Part shown: positions 1-9,196 of the stretch, in pieces
Numbering within the stretch: the first letter of the stretch is position 1
Layout: each line of letters opens with the position of its first letter
Assembly (NCBI GenBank): GCA_020072645.1
Contig: JAIQGK010000015.1
Span: forward strand, 62,001-126,000
From: Terriglobia bacterium
Lineage (GTDB): Bacteria; Acidobacteriota; Terriglobia; Terriglobales; Acidobacteriaceae
Direction: 5' to 3'
DNA: 64,000 nt
Made by a program: the position numbers and the translations under genes
The notes under the pieces: generated by a model
Seen by the model: only the letters and a program-made list of their open reading frames with translations
Databases searched by the model: none
Told to the model about the DNA's origin: nothing

Positions 1-164
1 ATGACCTTGACGCGACGTTGATCCGCATTGTGTGGGCAGTGTGTGTGATATGCGGAGGAGTTGGTCTTTTGGCTTACATTGCCGCCTGGATCATCATTCC
101 GGAAGAGCCTTTAATGCTGGCCGCAGCACCACCTGCCACGCAAGATCGAGTAGCGAACAGATAA
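1..164 (+). CDS. PspC-domain membrane protein, C-terminal fragment
   Basis: The reading frame is open from base 3 to a TAA at 162-164, and the start lies outside the window. The visible 53 residues hold one hydrophobic segment that runs into an AAWIIIPEEP ending, which is the usual end of a PspC domain (a small membrane domain of phage-shock and envelope-stress proteins). The last 18 residues are a polar tail. Only the domain type can be inferred; the partner domains upstream are unseen. Confidence 0.6.
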   Translation, partial: DLDATLIRIVWAVCVICGGVGLLAYIAAWIIIPEEPLMLAAAPPATQDRVANR

Positions 165-188
165 AAAAACCACCCCGTACAAGGGTGG
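163..188 (-). terminator. Rho-independent terminator of the secreted TPR gene
   Basis: Arms CCACCC (170-175) and GGGTGG (183-188) enclose a 7-base loop. On the minus strand the hairpin is followed by seven T (163-169). It lies 27 bases past the stop of the minus-strand gene at 215-1276 and overlaps the stop codon of the converging PspC-like gene. Confidence 0.75.
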
Positions 189-214
189 CAGATGTGGCTA
201 TCGATTGAGTTCGC

Positions 215-1276
215 TTATTTCTTGCTGGCCATGTATGCCTGGGCTTGTTCCAGCATTTTGCGCGCCTTCTCACTATTAGGGCCTTGAGGATCTTTTTGCA
301 GGAAGGCTTGCAAGGCGGTCATGGCTTCCGGAAATTGCTTCATGGCCAGCAGCGCATGAGCACGCAGCAAGGAAATGAGCGGATAGTCCGCGGGAGCCAA
401 ACTTTGCGCCCGCTCCAATTGCCGCAGGGCATCAGGATAATCGGCCTTTCCGATATACGATTTCCCCATTTCAAAATAGCCTTGCCAATAATTTGGGGCC
501 AGAGACTGGCCGCGCTGGAGGCTACGGATGGCTTCATCAAACTTGGATTGCATATTCAATGCTGAGCCCATGACCAGATAAGCCATGGCATAGTTGCCGT
601 CGGACTGGATGGCTTTATCAAGGTCCGCGATGGCTGCCTGAGAATCCTGCTGGTTCAGCGCCAGCACACCGCGCAGCGTAAGAGCCTCAGCATAATTCGG
701 GCAGAGTTGCAGCGCCTTGGCAAGGTGCTTGTGAGCATCGTCCATCTTCCCTTTTTCCAAAGCCTCATGCGCCTGGCGATAGGCTTCACGAGCTTTGGCC
801 GGGACCCGATACTGCGCGATTGAAATTGAGTTGCCGTCAATTCCGTCAGTGGGCTTGCCCGCACCCTGCAGACGAACGCTAACGGTATTGGAAAAGTTGC
901 TGGCGTCAACACGCTCAGAAGCCTGCTGCAAGCCTGAAGTGGCAACCACAGTGTATGTTCCCGGTGCAAGACGGTTGAACTCAAAACGCCCGGACACACC
1001 AGTGTAAGTGGAGGCGACCATGGCACCATTTGAATCCGAGAGCTCAACGCGCACATCTTTCAAGCCATTGTTTTGTGTATCCTGCACAGTGCCGTTGATA
1101 GAACGATTGTCCGCATGCGCAGAGCTAAACGGTGAATTGTTCCCTCTCATCCCACCTGGATTGGAAAATGGCGATTGCGACGGCAGCGATGGATCCATGC
1201 CCATTCTTTGTGCCGAAAGATAAAGAGAGCAGCTAACAAATGCGAGACCGAGAACGATCAGCCGTGGAGTCTTCAT
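215..1276 (-). CDS. Secreted carboxypeptidase-regulatory and TPR repeat protein
   Basis: The 353-residue product starts with a signal peptide (about residues 1-22, ending LSAQ) and a Gly/Asn/Ser-rich linker. A carboxypeptidase-regulatory-like beta-sandwich follows (about 58-135; GTVQDTQNNGLKDVRVELSD, then GRFEFNRLAPGTYTVVA). Four to five TPR units cover about 165-345. These features suggest an envelope or periplasmic scaffold that binds other proteins; no enzyme motif is visible. It begins with ATG and ends in a clear terminator, so it is probably a single-gene transcript. The sandwich-plus-TPR arrangement is common in Acidobacteriota. The exact role is unknown. Confidence 0.85.
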   Translation of the reverse strand: MKTPRLIVLGLAFVSCSLYLSAQRMGMDPSLPSQSPFSNPGGMRGNNSPFSSAHADNRSINGTVQDTQNNGLKDVRVELSDSNGAMVASTYTGVSGRFEFNRLAPGTYTVVATSGLQQASERVDASNFSNTVSVRLQGAGKPTDGIDGNSISIAQYRVPAKAREAYRQAHEALEKGKMDDAHKHLAKALQLCPNYAEALTLRGVLALNQQDSQAAIADLDKAIQSDGNYAMAYLVMGSALNMQSKFDEAIRSLQRGQSLAPNYWQGYFEMGKSYIGKADYPDALRQLERAQSLAPADYPLISLLRAHALLAMKQFPEAMTALQAFLQKDPQGPNSEKARKMLEQAQAYMASKK

Positions 1277-1495
1277 AACAACCTGCTACATTTGAATTGT
1301 CACGAAGAGGAAATTCTGGAAAGGGGCCAGGGCCTGACCGAAGTGCCTCTTGTTGGCACCGCGCTTCCACGCGAGTGCTGACAATGAGAGTGCGTATGAA
1401 ATATGGGAGTTGTATTTGAGTAAACATTCCACAAATAATATTTTTCAGCGCTGATGGGCAACTTGAACGCAATTTTTTCAGGAGAAAAAAATTAA

Positions 1496-2770
1496 TTGAT
1501 CATTCGTCCGGCAAAAAACATACTGGGCGCGCTGCGGCTGCCCGGCGACAAATCAATTTCACATCGCTATGCCATGCTGGCGGCGATTGCCGCAGGCACA
1601 ACGCGACTGGCAAACTTTTCTACAGGAGCTGATTGCGCCAGCACCGTGGCGTGTGTGCAACAGCTTGGCTGCGCAGTGCGGCGAAATCAGGATGGCACGC
1701 TGGAAATCGACGGACGAGAGCAGCTCCTAGCACCGGTGAGCAGCCTGGACTGCGGCAATTCGGGTTCGACCATGCGCATGCTCTCAGGCATTCTAGCGGG
1801 CCAGAATTTCAGTTGCGATCTGCATGGCGACGAATCACTCTCACGGCGTCCGATGGGCCGCATTATGACTCCGTTGCGGATGATGGGAGCAGAGATCAGC
1901 GCCGCTGCGGGCGATCGGCCGCCGCTGCATATTCGTGGCGGCAAGTTGCGAGCCATTGAGTACATGACGCCAATAGCCAGCGCGCAGGTGAAATCCGCTG
2001 TGCTGTTTGCCGGACTGTTTGCTGAAGGCGAAACCAGCGTTGACGAGCCGCACAGAACGCGCGATCACACAGAACAGGCTTTGCGCGCTTTTGGAGTAGA
2101 GATTTCCCGCAGCAAGAATCGAGTGACGATAGCGGGCGGACAGAAGCTTACGGCGATCCAAGCGGCTGTTCCAGGCGATATTTCTTCTGCCGCGTTCTTC
2201 ATGTGCGCGGCTGCGCTGTTTCCGGGGTCGAATCTGATAATCGAAAGCCTGCTGCTCAATCCAACGCGCGCTTCCCTACTCGATGTGCTCAAACTGCTGG
2301 GTGCTCGACTGTCAGTCATCAACTTGGAAGAACATCACGGCGAGCTAGTGGGAACCGTCAAGATTGAACATAGCAAGTTGACGGGAATCACCATTGAAGG
2401 AGCGCAGTCTGTGGCGCTGATCGATGAACTGCCGGTGCTTGCAGCAATAGGTCCTTACACGCGCGATGGCATTGAAATCCGCGATGCTAAAGAGCTGCGG
2501 GTAAAAGAGTCTGACCGCATTGCGCTGGTGGCAAAGAACCTGCGCGCGATGGGCGCTGAATGCGAAGAGCGCGAAGACGGGTTGCTTGTTCCGGGAACCC
2601 AGCAGCTGCATGGAGCAGAGATTGATTCAGGCGGCGACCATCGAATTGCCATGGCGTTTGCTGTGGCGGCGTTGCGTGCAGAAGGCGAGAGCGTGATTCA
2701 TGGAGCAGAGTCGGCGAGGATTTCTTTTCCGGAGTTTTTTACGATGCTGGAGAGTGTTACTGAGCGGTAA
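1496..2770 (+). CDS. aroA: 3-phosphoshikimate 1-carboxyvinyltransferase (EPSP synthase)
   Basis: Catalyses transfer of the enolpyruvyl group of PEP to shikimate-3-phosphate, the sixth step of the shikimate pathway, in the cytoplasm. The 424 residues match the family length. Visible motifs in order are LPGDKSISHR near the N-terminus, DCGNSGSTMRML, GDESLSRRPMGR, RDHTEQALRAFG, PGDISSAAFF, IDELPVLA, AKELRVKESDRI and GDHRIAMA. The start is TTG at 1496, preceded by AGGAG at 1480-1484; no ATG lies in a sensible place before LPGDKS. It stands alone, with no other aromatic pathway gene nearby. Confidence 0.95.
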   Translation: MIIRPAKNILGALRLPGDKSISHRYAMLAAIAAGTTRLANFSTGADCASTVACVQQLGCAVRRNQDGTLEIDGREQLLAPVSSLDCGNSGSTMRMLSGILAGQNFSCDLHGDESLSRRPMGRIMTPLRMMGAEISAAAGDRPPLHIRGGKLRAIEYMTPIASAQVKSAVLFAGLFAEGETSVDEPHRTRDHTEQALRAFGVEISRSKNRVTIAGGQKLTAIQAAVPGDISSAAFFMCAAALFPGSNLIIESLLLNPTRASLLDVLKLLGARLSVINLEEHHGELVGTVKIEHSKLTGITIEGAQSVALIDELPVLAAIGPYTRDGIEIRDAKELRVKESDRIALVAKNLRAMGAECEEREDGLLVPGTQQLHGAEIDSGGDHRIAMAFAVAALRAEGESVIHGAESARISFPEFFTMLESVTER

Positions 2771-2825
2771 GCTTTTCTCATTCCCGAGCGGAGCGACGGA
2801 ACGCTACCCGCTTGTTATTCTTTAA

Positions 2826-2890
2826 GCCGCGAATACACGCGAATGAACACGAATCTAAAAAATTTGCTCTTTTTCGCGTCCATTTGCGGC
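2826..2890. repeat. Imperfect hairpin repeat of the CCGCGAAT...GAACACGAAT family
   Basis: GCCGCGAAT, ACGCGAAT and AACACGAAT units run rightward and are met by an inverted arm ending TTTGCGGC, followed by TGATTTTTTG. A related element lies at 45138-45202, and looser relatives at 21588-21690 and 50225-50324. It sits between the convergent aroA and M16 genes and could also act as a terminator. Confidence 0.6.
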
Positions 2891-2947
2891 TGATTTTTTG
2901 CTCAGCGAGTTGGTCGTCGATAGGGATCTCTCGCTAGGCTCGAGATG

Positions 2948-4252
2948 TTAGAACACCAAATTTTCCTTCGACAGCTTCAGCCCATCCAGATTTCCCAGCA
3001 CAGTAACCGCAACTTTGTCCGGATGGAAAAGAGCGTTCGCCATTTCGCAGACTTCTTCTCCAGTCACTGATTCAATCTGGTCGATGGTTTCATCGAGGCT
3101 GAAGAAGCGTTCAAAATACATTTCCTGGCGGGCCAGGTTCGACATGCGCGAGGTGCTTGATTCAAGGCTCAGCATGAGTCCGCCCTTGAGCTGGTCTTTG
3201 GCGCGGCGTAGCTCGTCGGCAGGAATGGGCGCGGACTTGAGCTCAAGAAACTCCGCCAGAATGTGGTCCACGACCTGCCGCACTGATTCCACTGACGTGC
3301 CGGCATAAATCGCCATGCAGCCGGTATCGCGATAAGGATTCAAGTCGCTGTAGATCGAATACACCAGGCCTTGCTCTTCGCGGATCTTCTGGAACAGGCG
3401 CGAGCTCATGCCGCCGCCCAGCACGGTATTCAGCACGTAAGAGACGTAACGCTTCTCGTCGGATATGGGGTGCGAAGGCACGCCGAGACAAAGCTGCACC
3501 TGCTCCAGCGACTTCTTATTGCGCGTGATCACGCCTCCCGTAACGGCCGGCGCCGGCAGATGGAAGCCGTTGGGCATGCGTTCCAGCGCGGCGAAGCGCT
3601 CTTTGATCAGCTCCACAAAAGCGTGATGGTTCAGATTGCCTGCCGCGGAGATGATCATATTGTTCGGCGAAAAGTGCTGGCGATAATATTTGAAGAGCTT
3701 CTCCTGCTCAAAGGAGCGGACAGTCTCTTTGGTCCCCAGGATCGGCTTGCCCAGCGGATGATCTTTCCAGAAATTCTGGGTAAAGATTTCATGCACCAGA
3801 TAATCCGGATTGTCTTCATCCATCTTGATCTCTTCCAGAATCACGCCTTTTTCGCGCGTGATGTCTTTGGGATCAAACGTCGGATTCAGTACCAGGTCAC
3901 TCAGAATGTCGATGGCAATCGGCAAATGCTCATCCAGGACTTTAATATTGAAGCAGACGGTTTCTTTGCCGGTAAAAGCGTCCATGTTGCCGCCAATGGA
4001 ATCCACCTGGCGGGCGATGTCACGCGCCGTGCGTGTCTTGGTCCCTTTAAAGACCATGTGCTCGGTGAAGTGAGAAATGCCGTTCAGCTCGGGCGACTCA
4101 TCGCGCGAGCCGGTCTTCATCCAGATTCCAATGGCAATGGAGCGGATGTGGGCCATCTCTTCACTCAGCACGATCAGGCCGTTGGGCAGAACTTCGCGCT
4201 TAATGTTACGTGGCTCGGTCAAAGGGAGTCGGGTTAGAACTGCGGTTTCCAT
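2948..4252 (-). CDS. M16-family zinc metallopeptidase (processing-peptidase type)
   Basis: The 434-residue product has the inverted zinc motif HxxEH of pitrilysin/MPP peptidases at H61-E64-H65 and the third ligand at E141, exactly 76 residues after H65. The second half carries the inactive-domain hallmark SSRLFQKIREEQGLVYSIYS with its Arg/Tyr pair. The length fits the single-chain bacterial type (YmxG/PqqL-like) that works as a dimer. The substrate is not predictable. The start is taken as ATG at 4252; a GTG lies one codon earlier. It is divergent from rlmN with about 150 bases between them, and no signal peptide is visible, so it is probably cytoplasmic. Confidence 0.9.
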   Translation of the reverse strand: METAVLTRLPLTEPRNIKREVLPNGLIVLSEEMAHIRSIAIGIWMKTGSRDESPELNGISHFTEHMVFKGTKTRTARDIARQVDSIGGNMDAFTGKETVCFNIKVLDEHLPIAIDILSDLVLNPTFDPKDITREKGVILEEIKMDEDNPDYLVHEIFTQNFWKDHPLGKPILGTKETVRSFEQEKLFKYYRQHFSPNNMIISAAGNLNHHAFVELIKERFAALERMPNGFHLPAPAVTGGVITRNKKSLEQVQLCLGVPSHPISDEKRYVSYVLNTVLGGGMSSRLFQKIREEQGLVYSIYSDLNPYRDTGCMAIYAGTSVESVRQVVDHILAEFLELKSAPIPADELRRAKDQLKGGLMLSLESSTSRMSNLARQEMYFERFFSLDETIDQIESVTGEEVCEMANALFHPDKVAVTVLGNLDGLKLSKENLVF

Positions 4253-4400
4253 CACTGGTTCACATTTGATTCTTACACACTGGAAATGGTCGCATGGGTA
4301 ATTATATGTTTATATTATTCAATAACTTACTTGCACCTTAGACGAATCCGACGCTTTCTGGTCCTTAACGTGTAGAATTTAAGGTGTAGTCAATCTTCAC

Positions 4401-5492
4401 ATGCCTGATCCGCTCCAAGACGGCCTTCTGGGCCTTGATTATCAAGAGCTTAGCAGCATTGCACAAAAATTTGGGCAGCCGGAATTCCGGGCGCGCCAGC
4501 TTTTTGACGCTCTTTATCCCCAGCGGCTCCCGGCGCTCGACTCCGTCTCAACGTTGCCCAAGCCTTTTCGCGCGGCGCTGCAACAAGAAGGTCTTGAGAT
4601 CAAGCACCCGCGCGTTGAAAAACGGTTTCAATCCGTTGACGGCACCATCCGCTACCTGATCGCCATGGCCGACGGAGAAACCGTGGAAACCGTCTGGATG
4701 CCTGAAGGCGATGACGGCGAGACCGGCGACGGCACTGAAGCCGGCGACTCTGAGTGGCATCGCGCGACGATCTGCGTTTCCAGTCAGGTGGGTTGCGCCG
4801 TAAACTGCCAGTTCTGCCTTACCGCGTTGCTGGGCGTAAAACGCAACCTGAGCGCCGGAGAAATCGTGGGCCAGGTCATCGCCGTGCTGAATGACCGCCA
4901 GGTTGATATGGAGCGCCAGCGCGTCAACATCGTTTTTATGGGCATGGGCGAACCGTTTCTCAACTATCCCAACTTCATCAAGGCCGTGCGACTGCTGGTG
5001 GAAGGCGTCGGCTTTCCGGAATCGCGTATGACGGTTTCGACTTCCGGGATTCTTCCGCGCATCCACGACTTTGGCTCTGAGCCAGTGCGACCCAAGCTGG
5101 CTATTTCGCTCAACGCGTCCAATGATCAGGTCCGCAGCAGCATCATGCCCATCAACAAAAAGTGGAACCTGGAAATGCTGATGCAGGCCGCGCGTGACTT
5201 CCCTCTCCGCAACCGCGAACGCATTACGTTTGAGTATGTCCTGCTCGCCGACGTGAATGACAGCCCCGCTCACGCCCGAGAAGCGATTGAACTGCTGCGC
5301 GGTATCCGCTGCAAAGTGAATCTCATCGCGCTCAATCCCGGCCCGGGCATCCAGTTTGGCACGCCGGCAGAGCAGAGCGTGCTGGTTTTCAAAGACCTGC
5401 TGGTCAAAGCGGGCATTCCGGCATTTGTGCGTCGGCCGCGCGGGAGAGATATTTACGCAGCGTGCGGACAATTGAAGAGGACGGTAGCCTGA
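4401..5492 (+). CDS. rlmN: 23S rRNA (adenine2503-C2)-methyltransferase RlmN
   Basis: Radical-SAM enzyme that methylates C2 of A2503 in 23S rRNA and A37 of some tRNAs. The 363 residues contain the cluster motif C132-x3-C136-x2-C139 within VGCAVNCQFC, the GMGEPFLNY motif, and the C-terminal Cys that becomes methylated (C355 in AACGQL). The N-terminal accessory domain (RARQLFDALY) is present. An acidic Gly/Asp/Glu-rich insertion at about residues 102-119 just before the radical-SAM core is longer than in textbook RlmN and is probably a surface loop. Start ATG at 4401. Confidence 0.95.
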   Translation: MPDPLQDGLLGLDYQELSSIAQKFGQPEFRARQLFDALYPQRLPALDSVSTLPKPFRAALQQEGLEIKHPRVEKRFQSVDGTIRYLIAMADGETVETVWMPEGDDGETGDGTEAGDSEWHRATICVSSQVGCAVNCQFCLTALLGVKRNLSAGEIVGQVIAVLNDRQVDMERQRVNIVFMGMGEPFLNYPNFIKAVRLLVEGVGFPESRMTVSTSGILPRIHDFGSEPVRPKLAISLNASNDQVRSSIMPINKKWNLEMLMQAARDFPLRNRERITFEYVLLADVNDSPAHAREAIELLRGIRCKVNLIALNPGPGIQFGTPAEQSVLVFKDLLVKAGIPAFVRRPRGRDIYAACGQLKRTVA

Positions 5493-5639
5493 TCACCGCC
5501 GCGCGAAGTTGGTATCAAGATGACATGGAAGGGCTCAACTCAACTCCGTTGGATACCGTTTCGCGCTCCGTGGTCTGCCCCTGAACGATCAAGCAGAGCG
5601 AAAGAGTCGAATAGGGCTCCCAGTGCGGATCAAGGTTTG

Positions 5640-6120
5640 GCTTTCCGATCACGCGCGATGTCGGCGATTCCGGCGATTACGGCGATCCGTGAACACCCCT
5701 CCCTCCATACCTCAACTAGGATTCCAAAGGGCTTACACAAATCAACCCCGGGCTTCCTACTTCTGATCAGGTTTTTCCGTGTAATGAGTGGATGTCGCCT
5801 TTCTGATCACGGCGATGTCCGGGGTCCCTGGCGCGCGCGTTTTTCGCGTGCTGGGGTGGGATTCCGGCGATAGGCGCGCTCCGCGCGCCACCCCACCCCC
5901 TATTTTTCCACTTCTGTTGCAAACAAACCACTTATCCAAATCGACCCATCGATGGCGCTTGGGTGGCCCTTGGGTGGCCCTTGCGTGGCCCTTGGGTGGC
6001 CCAAGGGTGGCCCAAGGGCGACCCAAACCCAATCCCAATCCCAAGCATGCAGAGGATCGCAGTTTTTTGCCCTTGGTCCTGATTTAGCTAGTAGCCAGCA
6101 GCTAGGAGCTAGCAGCTTCT
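5640..6120 (+). repeat. Composite intergenic repeat element, copy A
   Basis: In order it holds a 9-base tandem (CGGCGATT-type units, about 5660-5687), a unique core at 5716-5752, a GC-rich palindromic part, a GGGTGGCCC minisatellite (5959-6046) and a GCTAG-rich stretch (about 6086-6117). An inverted copy with the same order of parts lies at about 55975-56480. The 37-base cores of the two copies (5716-5752 and 56225-56261) match at 36 positions. Boundaries are approximate. Confidence 0.7.
5959..6046. repeat. GGGTGGCCCTT minisatellite
   Basis: About six near-identical units. The first four run as CTTGGGTGGCC and the next two are their inverse (CCAAGGGTGGC), grading into ACCCAAACCCAATCCCAATC. 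The inversion makes the block self-complementary, so it could fold. It forms part of the composite element. Confidence 0.75.
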
Positions 6121-6481
6121 ATATTTCAAATATCTTTTCCCGCTCACACCCTAGGGCGCTGCCGGAGTATAGCGCCATTTGTTCGCCTTAGCAAGCGCGA
6201 AGTAGGACATGCTTTAGAACGAAAATTCCTTGAAACTGTTCGCTCGCTGGACATGCTCTCGCCCAAGACGGTTCGCGCCTCCAGCCTAATCCCTTCGATT
6301 TAGCCAATTATCCCGTCAGAGGATTTCTGGGACTGGGATAAGGTCTCGTATTGCCCGTCAGCCATGAGTTCTCCTGAGATCGATTCACACAAGCCGACTT
6401 GTCGGTCCTAATGCACAAGGATTGCAAATGGTTTCTGTATTGCCCGCCACAACGTTCCGCTTGTCCCAGTTTTCAGGATCA

Positions 6482-9196
6482 TCAGCGCTTACGCTTGCGG
6501 GACTTCTGTCGCCCTTTGAGTGTCTTAGATACGTACTGTTCTTTGGCGAGTTTCCTTTCCAGCACTTTGACGGCGGCGTTTGCAGCATCCCTTTCGTTCT
6601 TAAGTTTGTCAATTTCCTGCACTCTTACTGCGACGAATTGATCCATCGCCCTCTTCATCTCGGTGCGAATTTCATTCTTCGCTTTTGCTGATAGTGCTGG
6701 GTCGTGTGCGGAGCCCGACTTCTTATCGTAATCGACGATGGATTGGCGAACGTGGAAGTCGCTGACCGCCGCTTCTGCCAGCTCCTTTACGGTGACCACA
6801 CCCTTGCTTAGAAGCTGTTTTTCTTCCTTCAGGATTGCTTGAATCGCAGCAATGCCAAGTTCACCGCTGACAACGCCAAAACGCATCCTAGGTTGCAATC
6901 GGGCAAAATTGTGACTACCCCTGCTTTGTACGTCAATAAGGTCTAGGTATTGGAACCAACTCCGTGGCGTATATGAAATCGGCAGAGGATACTTGTCTTT
7001 CTCCAATCGTTGAAGCTCGACAAGGAATCGATCCGTGGTAACGAACCATATTTTCGTGGCCAGATCCGGGTTCTGACGTCGCCGGAGATGGATCAGATAA
7101 AACTGTCGAGCTTCGTGCTCGCAAAGCTTCCGGTTCTTGAACCGATTCGCCTGTTTTCTTAGGAACTCGATGCTTCCGACGATCGGGTCTAATTCCTTCT
7201 GATCCATCTCAATTGCTGTGATGGAATCCGTTTCTATGCCCAATACGTCTGAGAGTATTCGAACTACGTGTTCTTCCTTGATTCCTAGGTCATCAACTCC
7301 TAAGACTTCCGACATATATGCGACTGACGTAAGTCCAGGATCCAGCTTCAGTCGAGACAACAGTCCTTCTAGGAAAACGTTCCCGTTTCCAGGTCCGTGC
7401 ATCACAACATATCCTTCAAGCACGTCCTGAATGTTCACTGAAGATCGACCAAACTCCTTGAATGCTGCGAGGGCCGTCCGGATGTTCGCCCACACTTCAT
7501 TGACCATATCTCCAATTACTCTGAGTTTCATGCCCAATGCCTGGGTTCGAGATAGTAGCCTCCGGTAGACTTGATTAGAGGGATGCCCTACTGCTAAGGC
7601 AGGCAGGATGATCGATGAGTCGAAGTAGACCCAGTGATCCCGTGCGTATTGCGACAGCAGCTTTTCACTAGTGGGGTCCAGCACATATGCGCTTGCTATG
7701 AAATAAGACTGCAATTTCTTGAAGAGGATATCTTCATCGGCATCGGACGGTTCGAAGACCATCCGTTTGATAGTTTTCTTGTAGAGCTCAGTCTTCCCCT
7801 CTAGTCCCTTCTCGCGGCAAAACTCTTCCACGGAATCATTAATCTTTTGAGACTCGTCCGTCGGCGGACGGCTGAACAGGAAAAGCTCAGCGACCTGTTT
7901 GCCTATTTCCAGAAGAACTTTTTCGATGAGCTGCGTCACATGTGTAAGGTCTCCGGTCTCAATCGTTCCCTGCTCAGCCCCAGATTGTTCCAAAGAGCGC
8001 GTCACCCACTCCATCTGGTCATGCTCGACAGCTGAAGCCTGTTCTTCTAGCGTTTTAAGGTCACGTTTGCTGACCCTAATCTGGTTCCCGTCGGTGGTTA
8101 TGAACTTCGCATCAACGAGTTCCTGTAACGCCCTGCCGGTAGCCTCCCGCAAGACAGGTGAGTCCTGACCAAGTGCGCGGGCTATGTGCGCATGAACTGC
8201 CTCTGTTTCCAAGACCTCAGCCTTCGATAAAGCTAACCACTCCAGCACAAGAGACTTTGCAACCAGCACTAGTCGGCTTTGCCGAGAAGGTGAGAATTGA
8301 AGAGAGATAAGAACATACCGTTCCAAGTCGCGGGCAATGTCCTGCGGTTGCGCACTTGTCGCTCCGCGTGGCTTCCGCTCTGAGATAACCAGTGCAGCCA
8401 GGGCTTCCAGAATTGCGGGTATGAAAGTGAAACTCCCATCGTCAGGAAATTCTATGACCGCGACGTTTCGTTGCCGAAACTCTTGATATTGACCTGCCCC
8501 GACAGAGCCTTTTGCGCAACAATAAATTGCCGGAGAGCGAAAAATTCGCTCTTTCAAGAGTTCATCCCAGTTTCGGTTGAAGTCTGGGTCTCGCATGCTG
8601 TAGCCAAGGAAGATAACTTGATTTGAGCTTACACACTGTGCCAGCAAGTCTTTGAAATCCCGATTGTCTCCGACGCGCTTCCAATCATTTCTGCTGAGTA
8701 CCATTGATCGGGGCGAAACAATCGATCCATGAGGCTTGACTACGTAAAACTTGTCGGAGGCCATCGCTTCAGCAATGTCGCCTAAAGGAATTCCTTTCCC
8801 TTCCTGCGCACAGGCGACCTCCAAACACGAATCAAAGTTTGTTGTAATGATTCCGCGGCAGTCCAGCTTTACTAGTCGTCGATGTGTCTCTCCTGTCTGA
8901 TCACGGCCGCGAAATACCTCTTCTGCGATTCCATAGAATGTAGGTTCAGGAAGTTCGTCTTGGAGAATCTGGAAAACCTCGTAGTACTGTTCTTTCTTGT
9001 ACTTGTCTTCTGCGTAGGTTGCAGCGGCGTCATCCAATCCTTTCGATCTAGCTTTCTTCAGAGCTTCTCGCGTTGCCGGACCCCAGAGAGGATAACCGGC
9101 TGGCACCGAGAGCCCGGCTCCAACAAAAAAAACCAACTTCTTTGCATCCATCACGTTTTCTAGGAAGATCTTCACTTCCGCAGAAATATCTGGCAT
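6482..9196 (-). CDS. SIR2-like NADase domain fused to a PIN-like nuclease domain; candidate anti-phage effector
   Basis: The 904-residue protein begins with a SIR2-like Rossmann domain (about 15-270). It has the nucleotide loop GAGLS (26-30), TNFD (N120, D122), KPHGS with the expected catalytic H156, and FLGYSMRDPDF near 197-206, as in the defence NADases ThsA and DSR. Residues about 300-380 look like a winged-helix part, followed by a helical linker. A PIN-like fold is suggested at about 520-730: VYFDSS (D526), VNEVW (E567), HEARQF (E695, where Asp is more usual) and VTTDR (D722). The C-terminus (about 850-904) is a predicted coiled coil with a very basic KGRQKSRKRKR end. The start is ATG with GAGGTG upstream. 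It stands alone, and the composite repeat lies at its 3' side. The SIR2 call is firm; the PIN call rests on motif spacing. Confidence 0.75.
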   Translation of the reverse strand: MPDISAEVKIFLENVMDAKKLVFFVGAGLSVPAGYPLWGPATREALKKARSKGLDDAAATYAEDKYKKEQYYEVFQILQDELPEPTFYGIAEEVFRGRDQTGETHRRLVKLDCRGIITTNFDSCLEVACAQEGKGIPLGDIAEAMASDKFYVVKPHGSIVSPRSMVLSRNDWKRVGDNRDFKDLLAQCVSSNQVIFLGYSMRDPDFNRNWDELLKERIFRSPAIYCCAKGSVGAGQYQEFRQRNVAVIEFPDDGSFTFIPAILEALAALVISERKPRGATSAQPQDIARDLERYVLISLQFSPSRQSRLVLVAKSLVLEWLALSKAEVLETEAVHAHIARALGQDSPVLREATGRALQELVDAKFITTDGNQIRVSKRDLKTLEEQASAVEHDQMEWVTRSLEQSGAEQGTIETGDLTHVTQLIEKVLLEIGKQVAELFLFSRPPTDESQKINDSVEEFCREKGLEGKTELYKKTIKRMVFEPSDADEDILFKKLQSYFIASAYVLDPTSEKLLSQYARDHWVYFDSSIILPALAVGHPSNQVYRRLLSRTQALGMKLRVIGDMVNEVWANIRTALAAFKEFGRSSVNIQDVLEGYVVMHGPGNGNVFLEGLLSRLKLDPGLTSVAYMSEVLGVDDLGIKEEHVVRILSDVLGIETDSITAIEMDQKELDPIVGSIEFLRKQANRFKNRKLCEHEARQFYLIHLRRRQNPDLATKIWFVTTDRFLVELQRLEKDKYPLPISYTPRSWFQYLDLIDVQSRGSHNFARLQPRMRFGVVSGELGIAAIQAILKEEKQLLSKGVVTVKELAEAAVSDFHVRQSIVDYDKKSGSAHDPALSAKAKNEIRTEMKRAMDQFVAVRVQEIDKLKNERDAANAAVKVLERKLAKEQYVSKTLKGRQKSRKRKR

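Larger units (their letters stand above)
5493..6481. other. Gene-free, repeat-rich intergenic region (about 990 bases)
   Basis: No convincing coding frame is present. The region holds the composite repeat element at 5640-6120, GC-rich palindromic bits (GCGCGCT...CGCGCGCC at 5873-5888), and a small hairpin (GGCGCT 6155-6160, AGCGCC 6171-6176). The stretch from about 6180 to 6481 shows nothing recognisable. It separates rlmN from the SIR2-like gene, which reads toward it. Confidence 0.7.

Noticed and set aside
3371-4237. A 288-codon plus-strand frame opposite the M16 protease
   Set aside because: The minus-strand protein has an intact zinc motif with correct spacing, while this frame shows no motif or ribosome site.
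4548-5471. A 307-codon minus-strand frame opposite rlmN
   Set aside because: RlmN motifs are complete on the plus strand.
5959-6046. CRISPR array
   Set aside because: Units are contiguous and too short; there are no spacers and no cas genes.
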